A DNA stretch of 36,952 bases from positions 1 to 36,952 of the forward strand of contig NZ_JAWDIR010000013.1 of the NCBI RefSeq assembly GCF_046156265.1, written 5' to 3'. Each line of letters begins with the position of its first letter. The first letter of the stretch is position 1. Origin of the DNA: CAMDHY01 sp046156265 (lineage in GTDB: Bacteria; Pseudomonadota; Alphaproteobacteria; Rhizobiales; Segnochrobactraceae). The notes under the pieces are model-generated. The model was given only the letters and a program-made list of their open reading frames with translations, did no database searches and was not told where the DNA came from. The position numbers and the translations under genes are program-made. Shown in pieces: positions 16,230 to 24,765 of this stretch.

Positions 16230-16735
16230 AATGACTGACCGACTGACGCCGGTAGGATCAGGCGGAGGGGCTGAAGCCGTTTTTGTGGGTGTGGCGGTCG
16301 AGATAGCGCATGATGATGTCGTCGGTGATGTTACCGGAGGTGGTGGAGAAGTAGCCTCTCTGCCAGAATCGCTGGCCCCAGTAGCGTTTGCGGATGTGCT
16401 CGAACTCCTGCTGGATCTTGCGCGATGAGCAGCCCTTGGCCCGGCGCACGAAATCGCTGACCGAGACGTGCGGAGGGATTTCGACGAACATGTGACGTGA
16501 TCACGTGACAGAGCGCCATGGATGATGGTCACGCCCATCTCGTCGCACACCTGCCGGATGATCTCGCGCACCCGCAGGCGAACCTCACCGTGCAGGACCT
16601 TGAACCGGTACTTCGGCGCCCAGACGAGATGGTAGCGATGATGGAATGTCGTGTGACAACCGCTCTTGTAGCCCATAGTCTCGGGCTGAAGCCGGTATCC
16701 GACTGAAGTCGGAGGGGTTACTCCCCGAGTGGGAC
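16230..16735 (-). mobile_element. IS200/IS605-family element, decayed (ends approximate)
   Basis: The element contains a tnpA of the Y1 type. Upstream of tnpA two small hairpins with TGAA/TTCA loops are seen, TCCGAC-TGAA-GTCGGA (16698-16713) and GGC-TGAA-GCC (16684-16693); another GGC-TGAA-GCC lies in the tnpA tail (16269-16278). Subterminal hairpins in place of terminal inverted repeats are typical of this family. Exact ends cannot be fixed because the family leaves no target duplication. Confidence 0.75.
16258..16676 (-). pseudogene. tnpA: IS200/IS605 TnpA transposase, frameshifted
   Basis: Residues from MGYKSGCHTTFHHRYHLVWA to GALSRDHV are in one frame; the rest (MFVEIPPHVSVSDFVRRA to HKNGFSPSA) is in another. 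Joined, they give a full-length Y1 transposase of about 139 residues with the catalytic Tyr region RGYFSTTSGN. The break is the loss of one base near 16494, inside the codons of the HUH metal-binding motif (normally D-H-V-H-M-F). The family moves single-stranded DNA at replication forks. As it stands the product would be truncated and inactive unless frameshifting restores it. Confidence 0.85.
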
Positions 16736-16906
16736 TCTAAATGGTAACCGTGCCGCGACGATGCTACCTCTGATAATCACGCGCAACAGGCTCGTACCCG
16801 CAAAGCGGCCCCTCGGGTTGTGATTTCGGCAAAGGCGAGCTTGGGAGCCCCGGTCCAACCACCAAATCTGTATCTTCCTGAGCAGGACAGAAATTGGCGA
16901 AGCATA

Positions 16907-18223
16907 ATGGTCCAAGTCGACGCTATTCTTGCGCGCCTGCTCGCGCTCCATCCCAAGCGGATCGATCTCTCGCTCGACCGCATGTGGCGCATTCTCGACA
17001 GGCTTGGCCATCCCGAGCGACGCTTGCCGCCGGTGATCCACGTCGCTGGCACCAATGGCAAGGGTTCGACCGTCGCCTTTCTCCGCGCGATCGTGGAAGC
17101 GGCCGGGCGCGGCGTGCACGTCTACACCTCGCCCCACCTCGTGCGCTTCAACGAGCGCATCCGTCTTGCGCGACCGGGCGGCGGCGTGCTGGTCGAGGAC
17201 GACGAACTCGCGGATGCACTTGCGACCTGCGAGCGGTTGAATGCCGGCGATCCAATCACGTTCTTCGAGATTACCACCGCCGCGGCTTTCCTGCTGTTCG
17301 CGCGCCATCCCGCCGATGTGCTGCTGCTCGAGGTCGGCCTGGGTGGCCGGCTCGACGCTACCAACGTGATCGAACGCTTGCTTGCGAGCGTGATCACTCC
17401 AATCTCGCTCGACCATCAGGACTTTCTCGGCAATACCATCGAGCTGATCGCGGCCGAGAAGGCGGGTATCCTCAAGCCCAATGTGCTGGCGGTAACGGCG
17501 CCACAGTCGCGGGAGGCGCTCACGGTGATCGAGCGGCAGGCCGCGCGCATGTGCGCGCCGCTTCGGATAGCTGGCAAGCACTGGGTCGTGACGCCCGAGC
17601 GCGGCCGCATGGTTTTCCGGGACGAGCACGGGCTCATCGACCTGCCGGCGCCTCGTCTGTCTGGCCGTCACCAGTTCGACAACGCGGGTACCGCAATCGC
17701 CACCTTGCGCTGCATCCCTGAACTGCAGATTCCGCACGCGGCCTTCGAGCAAGGCGTCGCCAAGGTCGAATGGCCAGCGCGCATGCAGCGTCTCGCTCAC
17801 GGCCGGCTGGTGGAACTGGCGCCGCAAGGCAGCGAGCTGTGGCTCGACGGCGGCCACAATCCAGACTGCGGCCGTGCGGTCGTCGGCGCGCTTGCCGATC
17901 TTGAGAAGCGCGGTCCGCGGCCGCTCATACTCATCGTCGGCATGCTCGCGAACAAGGATTGCGAAGGCTTTCTCATGAACTTCGCCGTGCGCATCTGCCG
18001 TGTCATCGCGGTGCCGATCCAGCAAGACGCGGCTCTGCCGTCCGAGGAGATCGCACAAGTCGCCCGCCGCATCGGCATCCCGGCCGAGACCAGCGACAGT
18101 GTCGGGGACGCGCTTGCCACCATCTCCGCGCTTGGCCTCGATCCGGCCCCCCGAATCCTCATTACCGGCTCGCTCTATCTCGCCGGAGAGGTGCTTGCCG
18201 CAAACCGTACGCTGCCGACCTAA
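16907..18223 (+). CDS. folC: Folylpolyglutamate synthase/dihydrofolate synthase
   Basis: The product (438 residues) belongs to the Mur ligase superfamily. The ATP P-loop is VAGTNGKGST (about 46-55), the folate loop YTSPHLVRFNERIR (about 73-86), the metal/ATP segment LLLEVGLGGRLDATN, and the C-terminal domain carries LWLDGGHNPDCG. It adds glutamate to dihydropteroate and folates in the cytoplasm. ATG 16907 (MVQVDAIL) aligns with the usual FolC N-terminus; the frame is open 29 codons further up without sense. It stands alone as the first cargo gene after the IS200 remnant, not beside accD/trpF where alphaproteobacterial folC is usual. A second, island-borne copy is therefore likely, but the rest of the genome is not seen. 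Confidence 0.93.
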   Translation: MVQVDAILARLLALHPKRIDLSLDRMWRILDRLGHPERRLPPVIHVAGTNGKGSTVAFLRAIVEAAGRGVHVYTSPHLVRFNERIRLARPGGGVLVEDDELADALATCERLNAGDPITFFEITTAAAFLLFARHPADVLLLEVGLGGRLDATNVIERLLASVITPISLDHQDFLGNTIELIAAEKAGILKPNVLAVTAPQSREALTVIERQAARMCAPLRIAGKHWVVTPERGRMVFRDEHGLIDLPAPRLSGRHQFDNAGTAIATLRCIPELQIPHAAFEQGVAKVEWPARMQRLAHGRLVELAPQGSELWLDGGHNPDCGRAVVGALADLEKRGPRPLILIVGMLANKDCEGFLMNFAVRICRVIAVPIQQDAALPSEEIAQVARRIGIPAETSDSVGDALATISALGLDPAPRILITGSLYLAGEVLAANRTLPT

Positions 18224-18396
18224 TCTGATACGCGCGGTCCTAATGGCATACCTTATCGACACCCATGAGAATTGGCTGCTTTTCCCGTAAAGCGTGATTT
18301 GTTCACGCTGGTTATGAAGAAACGCAGCAACGTAATTCAGCTGCCTAACAAGCACGCGGACGGTAAAGAGAAAAGTATATGGCCGTCCCGGCGTGG

Positions 18397-18708
18397 TTAG
18401 AAATGCTCGTCACGAATGACCTCGACGTCGGAAACCACCACGATCCCGGCGTAGTTTTCGAGAAGCGGCTGGGATTGTTCCACGATGCGGCGCACGATCT
18501 CCTCCGCGGCAACCACGATGATCATGACGTTGCGAAACACATCGGAGAGGTGAGCCTCGTCACGTATGCCGCGATTGCCTTTGCCAGAGACATTGGGCAC
18601 GATGGTGTAGCCCTTGGCGCCTACCGCCTCGATCATCTCAATGATGGCGCGGGCGCGCGACGCTTCCACGATGATCTCGATCCTCTTCTTCCGGTAGAGT
18701 TGCGTCAC
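18397..18708 (-). CDS. sbtB: PII-like protein SbtB (partner of the bicarbonate permease)
   Basis: The 103-residue product has the ferredoxin-like beta-alpha-beta fold of PII proteins: RKKRIEIIVEASRARAIIEM, then GAKGYTIVPNVSGKGNRG as the T-loop start, then NVMIIVVAAEEIVRRIV. SbtB proteins bind adenine nucleotides, including cAMP and AMP, and close the SbtA channel. There is no uridylylation-type YxGxE tyrosine in the T loop and no C-terminal CGPxGC tail. GTG 18708 is the likely start (AAGGAC upstream). It lies 16 nt behind the SbtA-like gene in the same direction, matching the sbtAB arrangement. Confidence 0.8.
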   Translation of the reverse strand: MTQLYRKKRIEIIVEASRARAIIEMIEAVGAKGYTIVPNVSGKGNRGIRDEAHLSDVFRNVMIIVVAAEEIVRRIVEQSQPLLENYAGIVVVSDVEVIRDEHF

Positions 18709-18724
18709 GGGACAGTCCTTTCGA

Positions 18725-19720
18725 TCACAGTGCGACGAGCCATTGCGCGCCAGCGTAATAAAGCGGGATACCGACAATCAAATTGAACGGAAAGGTGACG
18801 GCCAAAGACAAGGGAATGTAGATCGCCGGATTGGCCTGCGGCAGCGACAGGCGCATTGCCGCCGGAACCACGATATAGGAGGCGCTTGCGGCGAGTACGG
18901 CGACGAGCGTCATGCCGCCCAAAGACAGGCCGATCGCATGGGCTGCGAGCAGCCCGATCATGGCTCCGATCAGGGGCATGTAGAGGCCGAACGCCACCAC
19001 CGGCCAGCCCACCGCTCTGAAGTCGTGCAGCCGGCGGCCAACCAGCAGGCCCATGTCGAGAAGGAAGACGGCAAGCACGGCCTTGAACGGATCGACAATT
19101 GCCGGCGCCATTACCGCCATGCCCTTGTCGCCTGTGATCCAGCCGATCGCGAAACTGCCGCCGAGCAGCACGACGCCGCCGCTCAGGAACACCTCGCGGG
19201 CGACTTCTCTCGAAAGGAAAGGCGCGCGCGACGCGGTCGGTCCGGCAGCGTTAGAGCGACGGGCGAGAAGAAGGCCGGTCACGATGGCCGGCGTCTCCAT
19301 GAGGGCAAGCATCGCCACCACGTAACCTTCATACGGTATGGCTCGGTATCCCAGAAAGCCGGTCGCCGCAACGAAGGTCACGATGCTGACGGAACCGTAG
19401 TGCGCCGCTACGGCGGCTGCGTTTGGAATATCGAGCCGTGTGGCGGCGCGTAGCAGGGCATAGGCTAGGAGGGGCAAGCTGAAACTGAGCGCGAGCGCCA
19501 GGACCAAGGCGACTGCGACTGCGCCGGCAACGCCGTTCGAGGCGAGCTCGGCGCCGCCCTTGAATCCGATCGCCAGCATCAGATAGAGCGACAAACCCTT
19601 GCTGATTGCCTCGGGTATGGCGAGATCGGATTTCAGGCAGCCAGCCGCGACGCCCAAGCCGAAAAACAAAACCATCGGCGAGAGAAGATTGCCGATGGCA
19701 AGCTGGAGGAGTGTATCCAC
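18725..19720 (-). CDS. sbtA: SbtA-type sodium-dependent bicarbonate permease
   Basis: The 331-residue protein is almost wholly hydrophobic, with about ten membrane segments in two similar halves. Family-type segments include LGVAAGCLKSDLAIP in the first half, the HYGSVSIVTFVAA loop, and DMGLLVGRRL in the middle. SbtA imports HCO3- with Na+ at the inner membrane and is inhibited by SbtB, whose gene follows after 16 nt. GTG 19720 is the likely start (CAGGACA upstream); the frame is open further but without membrane character. In non-phototrophs the bicarbonate probably feeds carboxylations or pH control; this is inference. Confidence 0.85.
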   Translation of the reverse strand: MDTLLQLAIGNLLSPMVLFFGLGVAAGCLKSDLAIPEAISKGLSLYLMLAIGFKGGAELASNGVAGAVAVALVLALALSFSLPLLAYALLRAATRLDIPNAAAVAAHYGSVSIVTFVAATGFLGYRAIPYEGYVVAMLALMETPAIVTGLLLARRSNAAGPTASRAPFLSREVAREVFLSGGVVLLGGSFAIGWITGDKGMAVMAPAIVDPFKAVLAVFLLDMGLLVGRRLHDFRAVGWPVVAFGLYMPLIGAMIGLLAAHAIGLSLGGMTLVAVLAASASYIVVPAAMRLSLPQANPAIYIPLSLAVTFPFNLIVGIPLYYAGAQWLVAL

Positions 19721-20459
19721 AAGTATTGTCCTGATGCCATGGAGTTGAAATGCAAACCGGAGTGGTTCAAAGCGATCTGTCGCATTCGCCAACTCCGGTG
19801 AGAGTTGCGAATGCTCCAGTCGTCCTGTTCCACGTCTTGGGGTCACCGATCTGGCCCGGAAACAGCTCTCGCAGCCGCTGGGTGTGAGAAAGAATGAAGG
19901 GATGCCCGTCGTTCGCATCGAAGACAGGAACAAACTGCGGAGTTCTGGGGTGTGGGCGTGGTGGCCGCTCCTTGATCAGGGCAGACACCAGCGTTTCGCG
20001 TATGCGTATAATGTGGAGGTCAGCGGGTTCTCTCTCATGATCAGCGTCAAGCCAGCACAATTGCCATATTCCGCCCAGGCCGACGGATTCGCGGATCCGG
20101 AACGGGCGCGGGCTCGAAACCGAGACGGATCCCCATACCCCGGGAGGTGGGTCCACCATCAACGGGTCCAACCATATTCCAACCAGCCTCCGGTCCTGTT
20201 CTGCATGCCCCGTTGGAAGCCGCGCCCGCTGAAATGCCAGAAACTCTCCAACGTCCCGGCAAGCGCGGGGAACGTCATCGCTGGACCGGACCAGGAGCAA
20301 AAAGCAGTTTGACACCGGCAGCACTCCTTCGTCGGCCTTCGGAGCCGGGCAACTCGTATGCGTCCGGCGCCTCCAGGTTGCCGCATCCCCTTCTGAACAC
20401 GGGTGGTCGGGACACGATTAACCCCCACGTACCCCCATAGATGCGAACTCCATGTTACG
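19721..20459. other. Long interval between sbtA and the winged-helix gene
   Basis: About 740 bases in which both strands have open frames (plus 19884-20312, minus 19767-20324) but neither shows a known motif, membrane segment or good ribosome binding site. It should contain the sbtAB promoter, since sbtA reads leftwards from 19720. A decayed gene is possible. Confidence 0.4.
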
Positions 20460-20496
20460 ATATGAAAGACACGAAACGTGTTTCGTATGTTCATAT
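20460..20496. promoter_or_regulatory. Nested double palindrome, likely operator of the winged-helix gene
   Basis: Outer arms ATATGAA (20460-20466) and TTCATAT (20490-20496) enclose inner arms ACGAAAC (20471-20477) and GTTTCGT (20480-20486) with a two-base centre. All arms are perfect. The structure ends 14 nt before ATG 20511, a position expected for autorepression by the encoded regulator. It is AT-rich compared with its surroundings. Confidence 0.65.
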
Positions 20497-20510
20497 AGGG
20501 AATCTCGTGA

Positions 20511-20867
20511 ATGCAGGCAACGGCAAAATCCAAATCTGACGCACCCTCCTCCGCTAGCTGGACGTTTCTGACAAACCACGCCCATGTACTGCTGTGCCTG
20601 GTCGAGAACCCGGAGGCGAGAATGCGGGAGGTTGCGGCCCGGGTCGGGATCACGGAGCGCGCCGTGCAGCGCATCGTCGCCGAATTGGAGGAGGCAGGCT
20701 ATCTCAGCCGTATGCGTGAGGGGCGCGCCAATCGCTACATCGTCCATGAGGACTTGTTCCTCCGGCATCCTGTCGAAAGTCATTGCACGATCGCCGAACT
20801 GATCGAGATGGTGATTGGAACGCGAAGGCGCGCCGAACCCTCCCGCAAAGGCGTTCGCCGCGCCTGA
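20511..20867 (+). CDS. Winged helix-turn-helix transcriptional regulator
   Basis: The 118-residue product contains a MarR/ArsR-like winged helix at about 20-85: HAHVLLCLVENPEARMREVAARV leads into the recognition helix TERAVQRIVAELEEAGYL and the wing SRMREGRANRYIV. A His/Cys-containing tail (RHPVESHCTIAEL) and a basic C-terminus follow. No ligand domain is present. It reads away from the sbtAB pair, with the nested palindrome directly in front, so autoregulation and control of sbtAB are the simplest guesses. The target genes are unknown. Confidence 0.8.
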   Translation: MQATAKSKSDAPSSASWTFLTNHAHVLLCLVENPEARMREVAARVGITERAVQRIVAELEEAGYLSRMREGRANRYIVHEDLFLRHPVESHCTIAELIEMVIGTRRRAEPSRKGVRRA

Positions 20868-20916
20868 CGGCATCTATCTTTGTCTTCGTGGTGACGATAG
20901 CAGCGAGCGGACCCGC

Positions 20917-21834
20917 TTAAGACTTGGCTGGCGCTTTGTCGTCGACGAACAGGTCCGTCTTCGCTGCTTCGCTGATCGCGACGACGGCAGGATGTGTCAG
21001 TTTGCGCTCAACCGAGATGGCGTAATATCTCGCTGCGACGCTGTCGGCACGGCCAATGATCTCGGCAGCGTACTGTTCGCGGATCTCGTCGGCCAATATT
21101 GCCGGTGCAGGGAAAATGCCTGCGCCCGCCTTGCCGAAGGCCTTCATCAGCGCGGTGTCGTCGAATTCGCCGACAATGTGCGGCTCGATCTGATGTTCGC
21201 TGAACCACCGCGTGAGCGCCCCCCGCATTGTTGCGCCATCGCTTGGGATCAGCATGGGTGCGCCGTCCAGGGATTGCGGAAAGCCCTCCTGATAGCGCGC
21301 GGCAAGTCCGGGCACGGCATAGAAGGCGATAGGTGTGCGCCCGAGAGAGTGGCTGTAGCCTTTCACCCCCAATTCAGAGGGCAGCGGCCGGTCGGCGATC
21401 ACCAGGTCCACCTTGTGAATGGCGAGTTCCGCGAACAGCCGTTCCAGCTTGTCCTCCCGGCAGATCAGGCGCACGCGCCCGGCACTACCCAGTGCCGGGG
21501 CCAGCAGCCGATAGGCGATCGACTTGGGAACCACATCGGCCACCCCCACCCGAAACAGCAGGTCGCTGCGGCCAGCGCGGTTGCGCACGGTTTCTTCCAG
21601 CTCTCTGCCGATCTGGAAAATCTCGTCGGCGTAGGAGAGGGTCAACTGCCCCGCTGCGGTCAGTTCCAGTCGCCGCCCGGCGCGGCGGAACAGCTCTGTT
21701 CCGAGCGCTTCCTCCAGCGTGCCGATTTGCGCGCTGATGGTCTGTGGCGCGAGACGCAGCTGCTCGGCGGCTCGCGCGATGCTGCCAGCCTTCGCGACCC
21801 TCAAGAAATAGTGCAGCTGCTTGTAGTTCAACAC
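20917..21834 (-). CDS. nhaR: LysR-family regulator of the NhaR type
   Basis: The 305-residue protein has an N-terminal LysR helix-turn-helix (NYKQLHYFLRVAKAGSIARA, then LAPQTISAQIGTLEEALG) and a C-terminal substrate-binding domain with the NhaR-like segments VGVADVVPKSIAYRLL and GEFDDTALMKAFGKAGAGIF. E. coli NhaR activates the Na+/H+ antiporter gene nhaA and osmC in response to Na+. No nhaA lies in the window, so here it probably controls the island stress genes. The start is GTG 21834. It diverges from the hibernation factor gene with 119 nt between, the usual place for LysR binding. A decayed partial copy of this gene and its promoter is found at 24858-25110. Confidence 0.88.
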   Translation of the reverse strand: MLNYKQLHYFLRVAKAGSIARAAEQLRLAPQTISAQIGTLEEALGTELFRRAGRRLELTAAGQLTLSYADEIFQIGRELEETVRNRAGRSDLLFRVGVADVVPKSIAYRLLAPALGSAGRVRLICREDKLERLFAELAIHKVDLVIADRPLPSELGVKGYSHSLGRTPIAFYAVPGLAARYQEGFPQSLDGAPMLIPSDGATMRGALTRWFSEHQIEPHIVGEFDDTALMKAFGKAGAGIFPAPAILADEIREQYAAEIIGRADSVAARYYAISVERKLTHPAVVAISEAAKTDLFVDDKAPAKS

Positions 21835-21953
21835 GACTGGCTATCCAATTCGCAGTTTTTTCCGATCAAAGCCCACTGAATAATCTGATTTTTTAGGCGA
21901 TCAATCAAGCCCATATTCCGCACATGCTCAGGATCCGGGTCGGTGGAGGATTG
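21835..21953. promoter_or_regulatory. Divergent nhaR / hpf control region
   Basis: This AT-rich interval separates the LysR gene and the hibernation factor gene. Its first 90 bases (21841-21930) are repeated at 25021-25110 without gaps, 73 of 90 positions identical by hand count. Best conserved are CGCAGTTTTTT, GATCAAAGC, GAATAATCTG, GATCAAT and TTCCGCACATGCTCA. Survival of these blocks makes them candidate NhaR and RNA polymerase sites. Confidence 0.6.
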
Positions 21954-22277
21954 ATGAAGATCTATATTCAGGCGCATGGCGTCGAACTCACCGACGGCCT
22001 GCGCGGGCATGTGGAGCATCGGCTGGGATTCGCATTGTCCCAATTTCAGGACCGCATTCGCGGCGTGGTCGTGCGCCTGTCGGATGTCAACGGACCGAAG
22101 GGCGGCATAGACAAATGCTGCCATCTGCGCGTGCGGCTGAACGGGCTGCCCGACATCGTCATCGAGGAAACCGAAGCGGACTTTCCTGTCGCGGTGAATC
22201 GTGCCTCGGATCGGGCCAAGCGGACTCTGGCCCGCCGCCAGCGGCGCGCGTGCGACACCTTTGAACGGGCTCCGTGA
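21954..22277 (+). CDS. Ribosome hibernation promoting factor / RaiA-like protein
   Basis: The 107-residue product is a short HPF/YfiA protein: MKIYIQAHGVELTDGLRGHVEHRL is the first beta-alpha unit, RGVVVRLSDVNGPKGGIDKC the central hairpin, and it ends in a basic helix (RASDRAKRTLARRQRRA). These proteins bind the 30S decoding site and silence ribosomes in stationary or stressed cells. It lacks the long C-terminal dimerisation domain of the housekeeping alphaproteobacterial HPF, so it looks like an extra, stress-linked form. GGAGG lies 4 nt before ATG 21954. It is the first gene of a rightward cluster with the membrane protein and htpX. Confidence 0.85.
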   Translation: MKIYIQAHGVELTDGLRGHVEHRLGFALSQFQDRIRGVVVRLSDVNGPKGGIDKCCHLRVRLNGLPDIVIEETEADFPVAVNRASDRAKRTLARRQRRACDTFERAP

Positions 22278-22284
22278 GGTTGTG

Positions 22285-22875
22285 ATGCGCAGCCCCCTCC
22301 ATGAGCACCGGTTCTCGGCGCGGGCCGTCTCGGCTCTGCGTAAGGTGCGGGCGCGCACCTGGCTGATCCTTGGCGCCGCCGTTCTCGGAATCCTCGGTCT
22401 GTTTACCTGGGCCGGGATCGCGCTGCTGTCCTGGCTGTGGGGGCAGTTTCCGGCGGCGACCGAGGCGAGCAGGCGCCTTGCCGGCGAGACCATGGCACAG
22501 ATCGAACACGTGGCGCCCGGCCTGAAAGAACAGGTCGGCCAGTGGGTGCCGGGGCTCGTCGAAGCACCGCCGGCCAGCGACGTGAGTGGTGCCGATGTCG
22601 GGCCGGTACCGCGCTTTCCCGGCTTGGTGCGCAGCCATTTTGCGCGCGGCGAAGAGACGGTGGAGGTCCGCTACGCGGGGCGCGGCGCGTTCGATTCGGT
22701 GCGCGCGCATTACGTTCAAGGCTTCGCTGCAGCGGGATACGCCCAGGAGGTAACTGATGCAACGCTGGAAGCTGAACATCACAGCTTCAGGGCCGGCCAA
22801 GAGTCGATCGAGCTCTCGCTGCTGCGCCAAGCGGGAGGGCGCGTGGAAGTTCGATTGAAGGTTCTGGCTCAGTAG
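22285..22875 (+). CDS. Hypothetical single-span membrane protein
   Basis: The 196-residue product has a basic cytoplasmic N-terminus (about 1-25), one strong membrane segment (about 26-51, WLILGAAVLGILGLFTWAG) and a C-terminal domain of about 140 residues, probably periplasmic. I do not recognise the family. The start lies 7 nt after the hibernation factor stop, with GAGG in front, and HtpX follows 21 nt later. This suggests co-expression and perhaps a role with the membrane protease. Confidence 0.7.
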   Translation: MRSPLHEHRFSARAVSALRKVRARTWLILGAAVLGILGLFTWAGIALLSWLWGQFPAATEASRRLAGETMAQIEHVAPGLKEQVGQWVPGLVEAPPASDVSGADVGPVPRFPGLVRSHFARGEETVEVRYAGRGAFDSVRAHYVQGFAAAGYAQEVTDATLEAEHHSFRAGQESIELSLLRQAGGRVEVRLKVLAQ

Positions 22876-22896
22876 GAATTTGGCGAGGAGTACCGC

Positions 22897-23835
22897 GTGA
22901 AACGCACAGCGCTTTTTCTAGCAACCAATCTGGCCGTGGTGCTGGTGCTGTCGGTCACCCTGCGCTTGCTGGGGGTCGAGCCCTACCTCAATGAACAGGG
23001 CCTCAATCTCAATGCTTTGCTCATCTTCGCGGCCGTCTTCGGCTTCGGCGGCGCCTTCATTTCCCTGGCCCTCTCGAAATGGACCGCCAAGAGGGCAGTC
23101 GGCGCCCAAGTCATCACCCAGCCGAGCACGCCAACGGAACAGTGGCTGGTGCAAACCGTCGCCCGCCAGGCCCAGGCCGCCGACATCAGGATGCCGGAGG
23201 TTGCCGTCTACGAGTCGCCGGAGGTCAACGCTTTCGCCACCGGCATGAGCAAGAACGCCTCCCTCATCGCGGTGTCCACCGGGCTGCTGCAGCAGATGAG
23301 CCGGGAAGAGGCCGAGGCGGTGCTGGGGCACGAGGTGTCGCACGCCGCCAACGGCGACATGGTGACGATGGCGCTGATCCAAGGCGTGGTGAACACCTTC
23401 GTCATGTTCCTGTCCCGGGTTGTCGGCCACTTGGTGGATCGGGTGGTGTTCAAGACCGAACGTGGCCAGGGACCGGCTTTTTTCGTCACCATGATTGTTG
23501 CCGAACTACTGCTTGGTGTCCTCGCATCGATCATCGTCATGTGGTTCTCCCGCCACCGGGAATTCCGCGCCGACCGGGGCGGCGCCGAGCTCGCCGGCCG
23601 GCGGCACATGATCGCCGCTCTTCATCGCCTGGCGGCGCTGCACCCGGGCCCTCTTCCCGACAAAATGGCAGCCTTCGGCATTGCGGGCGGCGCTGGCGGC
23701 GGATTGAAGCGCCTGTTCATGACTCACCCGCCGTTGGAAGAACGGATCGCGGCGCTGGAAAACGCAGATAAAGGAACTTTGCCTGGCGAAAATGACAGCG
23801 GGCGCAAGAAAAACCGCGTGACGCGGTCAATGTGA
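22897..23835 (+). CDS. htpX: HtpX-type M48 membrane zinc metalloprotease
   Basis: The 312-residue protein matches HtpX: two N-terminal membrane segments (about 5-25 and 38-58), the zinc motif HEVSH (H145, E146, H149), two further hydrophobic segments (about 157-178 and 193-216), and the third ligand E222 in RHREFRADRGG. HtpX degrades misfolded inner-membrane proteins together with FtsH. The start is GTG 22897 with GAGGAG upstream. The C-terminus is Lys/Arg-rich. It is the third gene of the hibernation factor cluster; uspA1 follows after 30 nt. Alphaproteobacterial chromosomes usually have their own htpX, so this may be a second copy. Confidence 0.93.
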   Translation: MKRTALFLATNLAVVLVLSVTLRLLGVEPYLNEQGLNLNALLIFAAVFGFGGAFISLALSKWTAKRAVGAQVITQPSTPTEQWLVQTVARQAQAADIRMPEVAVYESPEVNAFATGMSKNASLIAVSTGLLQQMSREEAEAVLGHEVSHAANGDMVTMALIQGVVNTFVMFLSRVVGHLVDRVVFKTERGQGPAFFVTMIVAELLLGVLASIIVMWFSRHREFRADRGGAELAGRRHMIAALHRLAALHPGPLPDKMAAFGIAGGAGGGLKRLFMTHPPLEERIAALENADKGTLPGENDSGRKKNRVTRSM

Positions 23836-23865
23836 CACAGCAGAGCAATTGAGGAGATAAAGAGA

Positions 23866-24714
23866 ATGGCTTTCAAGGACGTCCTGCTCCCATTGAGCAC
23901 TTATCCCGAAGCGACCCCGGTTGCGGCGGTCGAGCAAGCGGTCGGCTTCGCTGAGGCGTTAGGCGCGCGCATCTCGGCGCTCACTTTCAAAATCGAGATT
24001 CCGAACGTCGGCAACGTGCTTGCGAACAAGCTGCTTGACGTCCCGGGAATGATTGCGGCCGAGCGGCAGAAGAGTGTGGCGAATGCCCAGGCTCTGATCA
24101 ACGCGTTCGAAAGCATGGCGACGAAGCGCGGCGTTCCGCACGAGCAGATCATCGAGTCTTGCCCGACCTCGCAGCTCGCGGCCATCGTGACCGAACACGC
24201 CAGGATGCACGATGTGACGATGATCCCGATCGGCGAGCAGGCGGACCTCCAGCAATATGTCGCCGAGTGCGTGATCTTCGGCTCCGGACGACCGACTATC
24301 GTCTTTCCCGAGGTGTCGAGACGCGGCGATCCCTTGTCTTTCGATGTCGTCGGTGTGGCCTGGGATTTCAGCCGGCCGGCCGCAAGGGCTGTGTCGGATG
24401 CCCTCCCGATCCTGCAGCTTGCCAAAACCGTGCGGGTGGTGACGATCACTGAGGAGAAAACGATCGATACGAGGCGCTCAGGCGCGGAGCTGGCGAAGCA
24501 TCTCGCCTGTCATGGCATCGAGGTTGTCCTGGAAGAGGAAGAGGTCGCCGGCCGGACAATCGGGCAGGCTCTCGAAGACTATGCAACTGCACGCGAACTC
24601 GACGTGCTCGTCATGGGAGCCTACGGGCACTCACGGATGCGCGACTTCATCCTGGGCGGCGCGACAAAGACCATTGTCGCCAACCCGCCACTGCCGGTGC
24701 TGCTCTCGCATTGA
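23866..24714 (+). CDS. Tandem-domain universal stress protein, copy 1
   Basis: The 282-residue product has two UspA domains, about 1-150 and 155-282. The second carries the ATP-binding signature GAYGHSRMRDFILGGATKTI (G-x2-G-x9-G-T type). The first lacks it, so only the second half is likely to bind nucleotide. GAGGAG lies upstream of ATG 23866. It follows htpX by 30 nt in the same direction. It is about 83% identical to the product at 25231-26079 (hand count of 233/282 positions), and the homology extends some 40 nt past the stop codon, so the two arose by recent duplication. Confidence 0.88.
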   Translation: MAFKDVLLPLSTYPEATPVAAVEQAVGFAEALGARISALTFKIEIPNVGNVLANKLLDVPGMIAAERQKSVANAQALINAFESMATKRGVPHEQIIESCPTSQLAAIVTEHARMHDVTMIPIGEQADLQQYVAECVIFGSGRPTIVFPEVSRRGDPLSFDVVGVAWDFSRPAARAVSDALPILQLAKTVRVVTITEEKTIDTRRSGAELAKHLACHGIEVVLEEEEVAGRTIGQALEDYATARELDVLVMGAYGHSRMRDFILGGATKTIVANPPLPVLLSH

Positions 24715-24765
24715 GATGCTGCCTCCCCGCTGCGCAAGGGCGAGAACCAGGAATACAGCTAAGGG

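Noticed and set aside
16720..16740. CGAGTGGGA match to the guaA end, possible second att site
   Set aside because: Only nine bases agree and the flanks do not; it lies in the IS200 left end. Too short to call an attachment site.
19767..20324. Minus-strand frame of 185 codons between sbtA and the winged-helix gene
   Set aside because: No motif, start site or composition support; a plus-strand frame of similar quality overlaps it. May be a decayed gene but cannot be shown.
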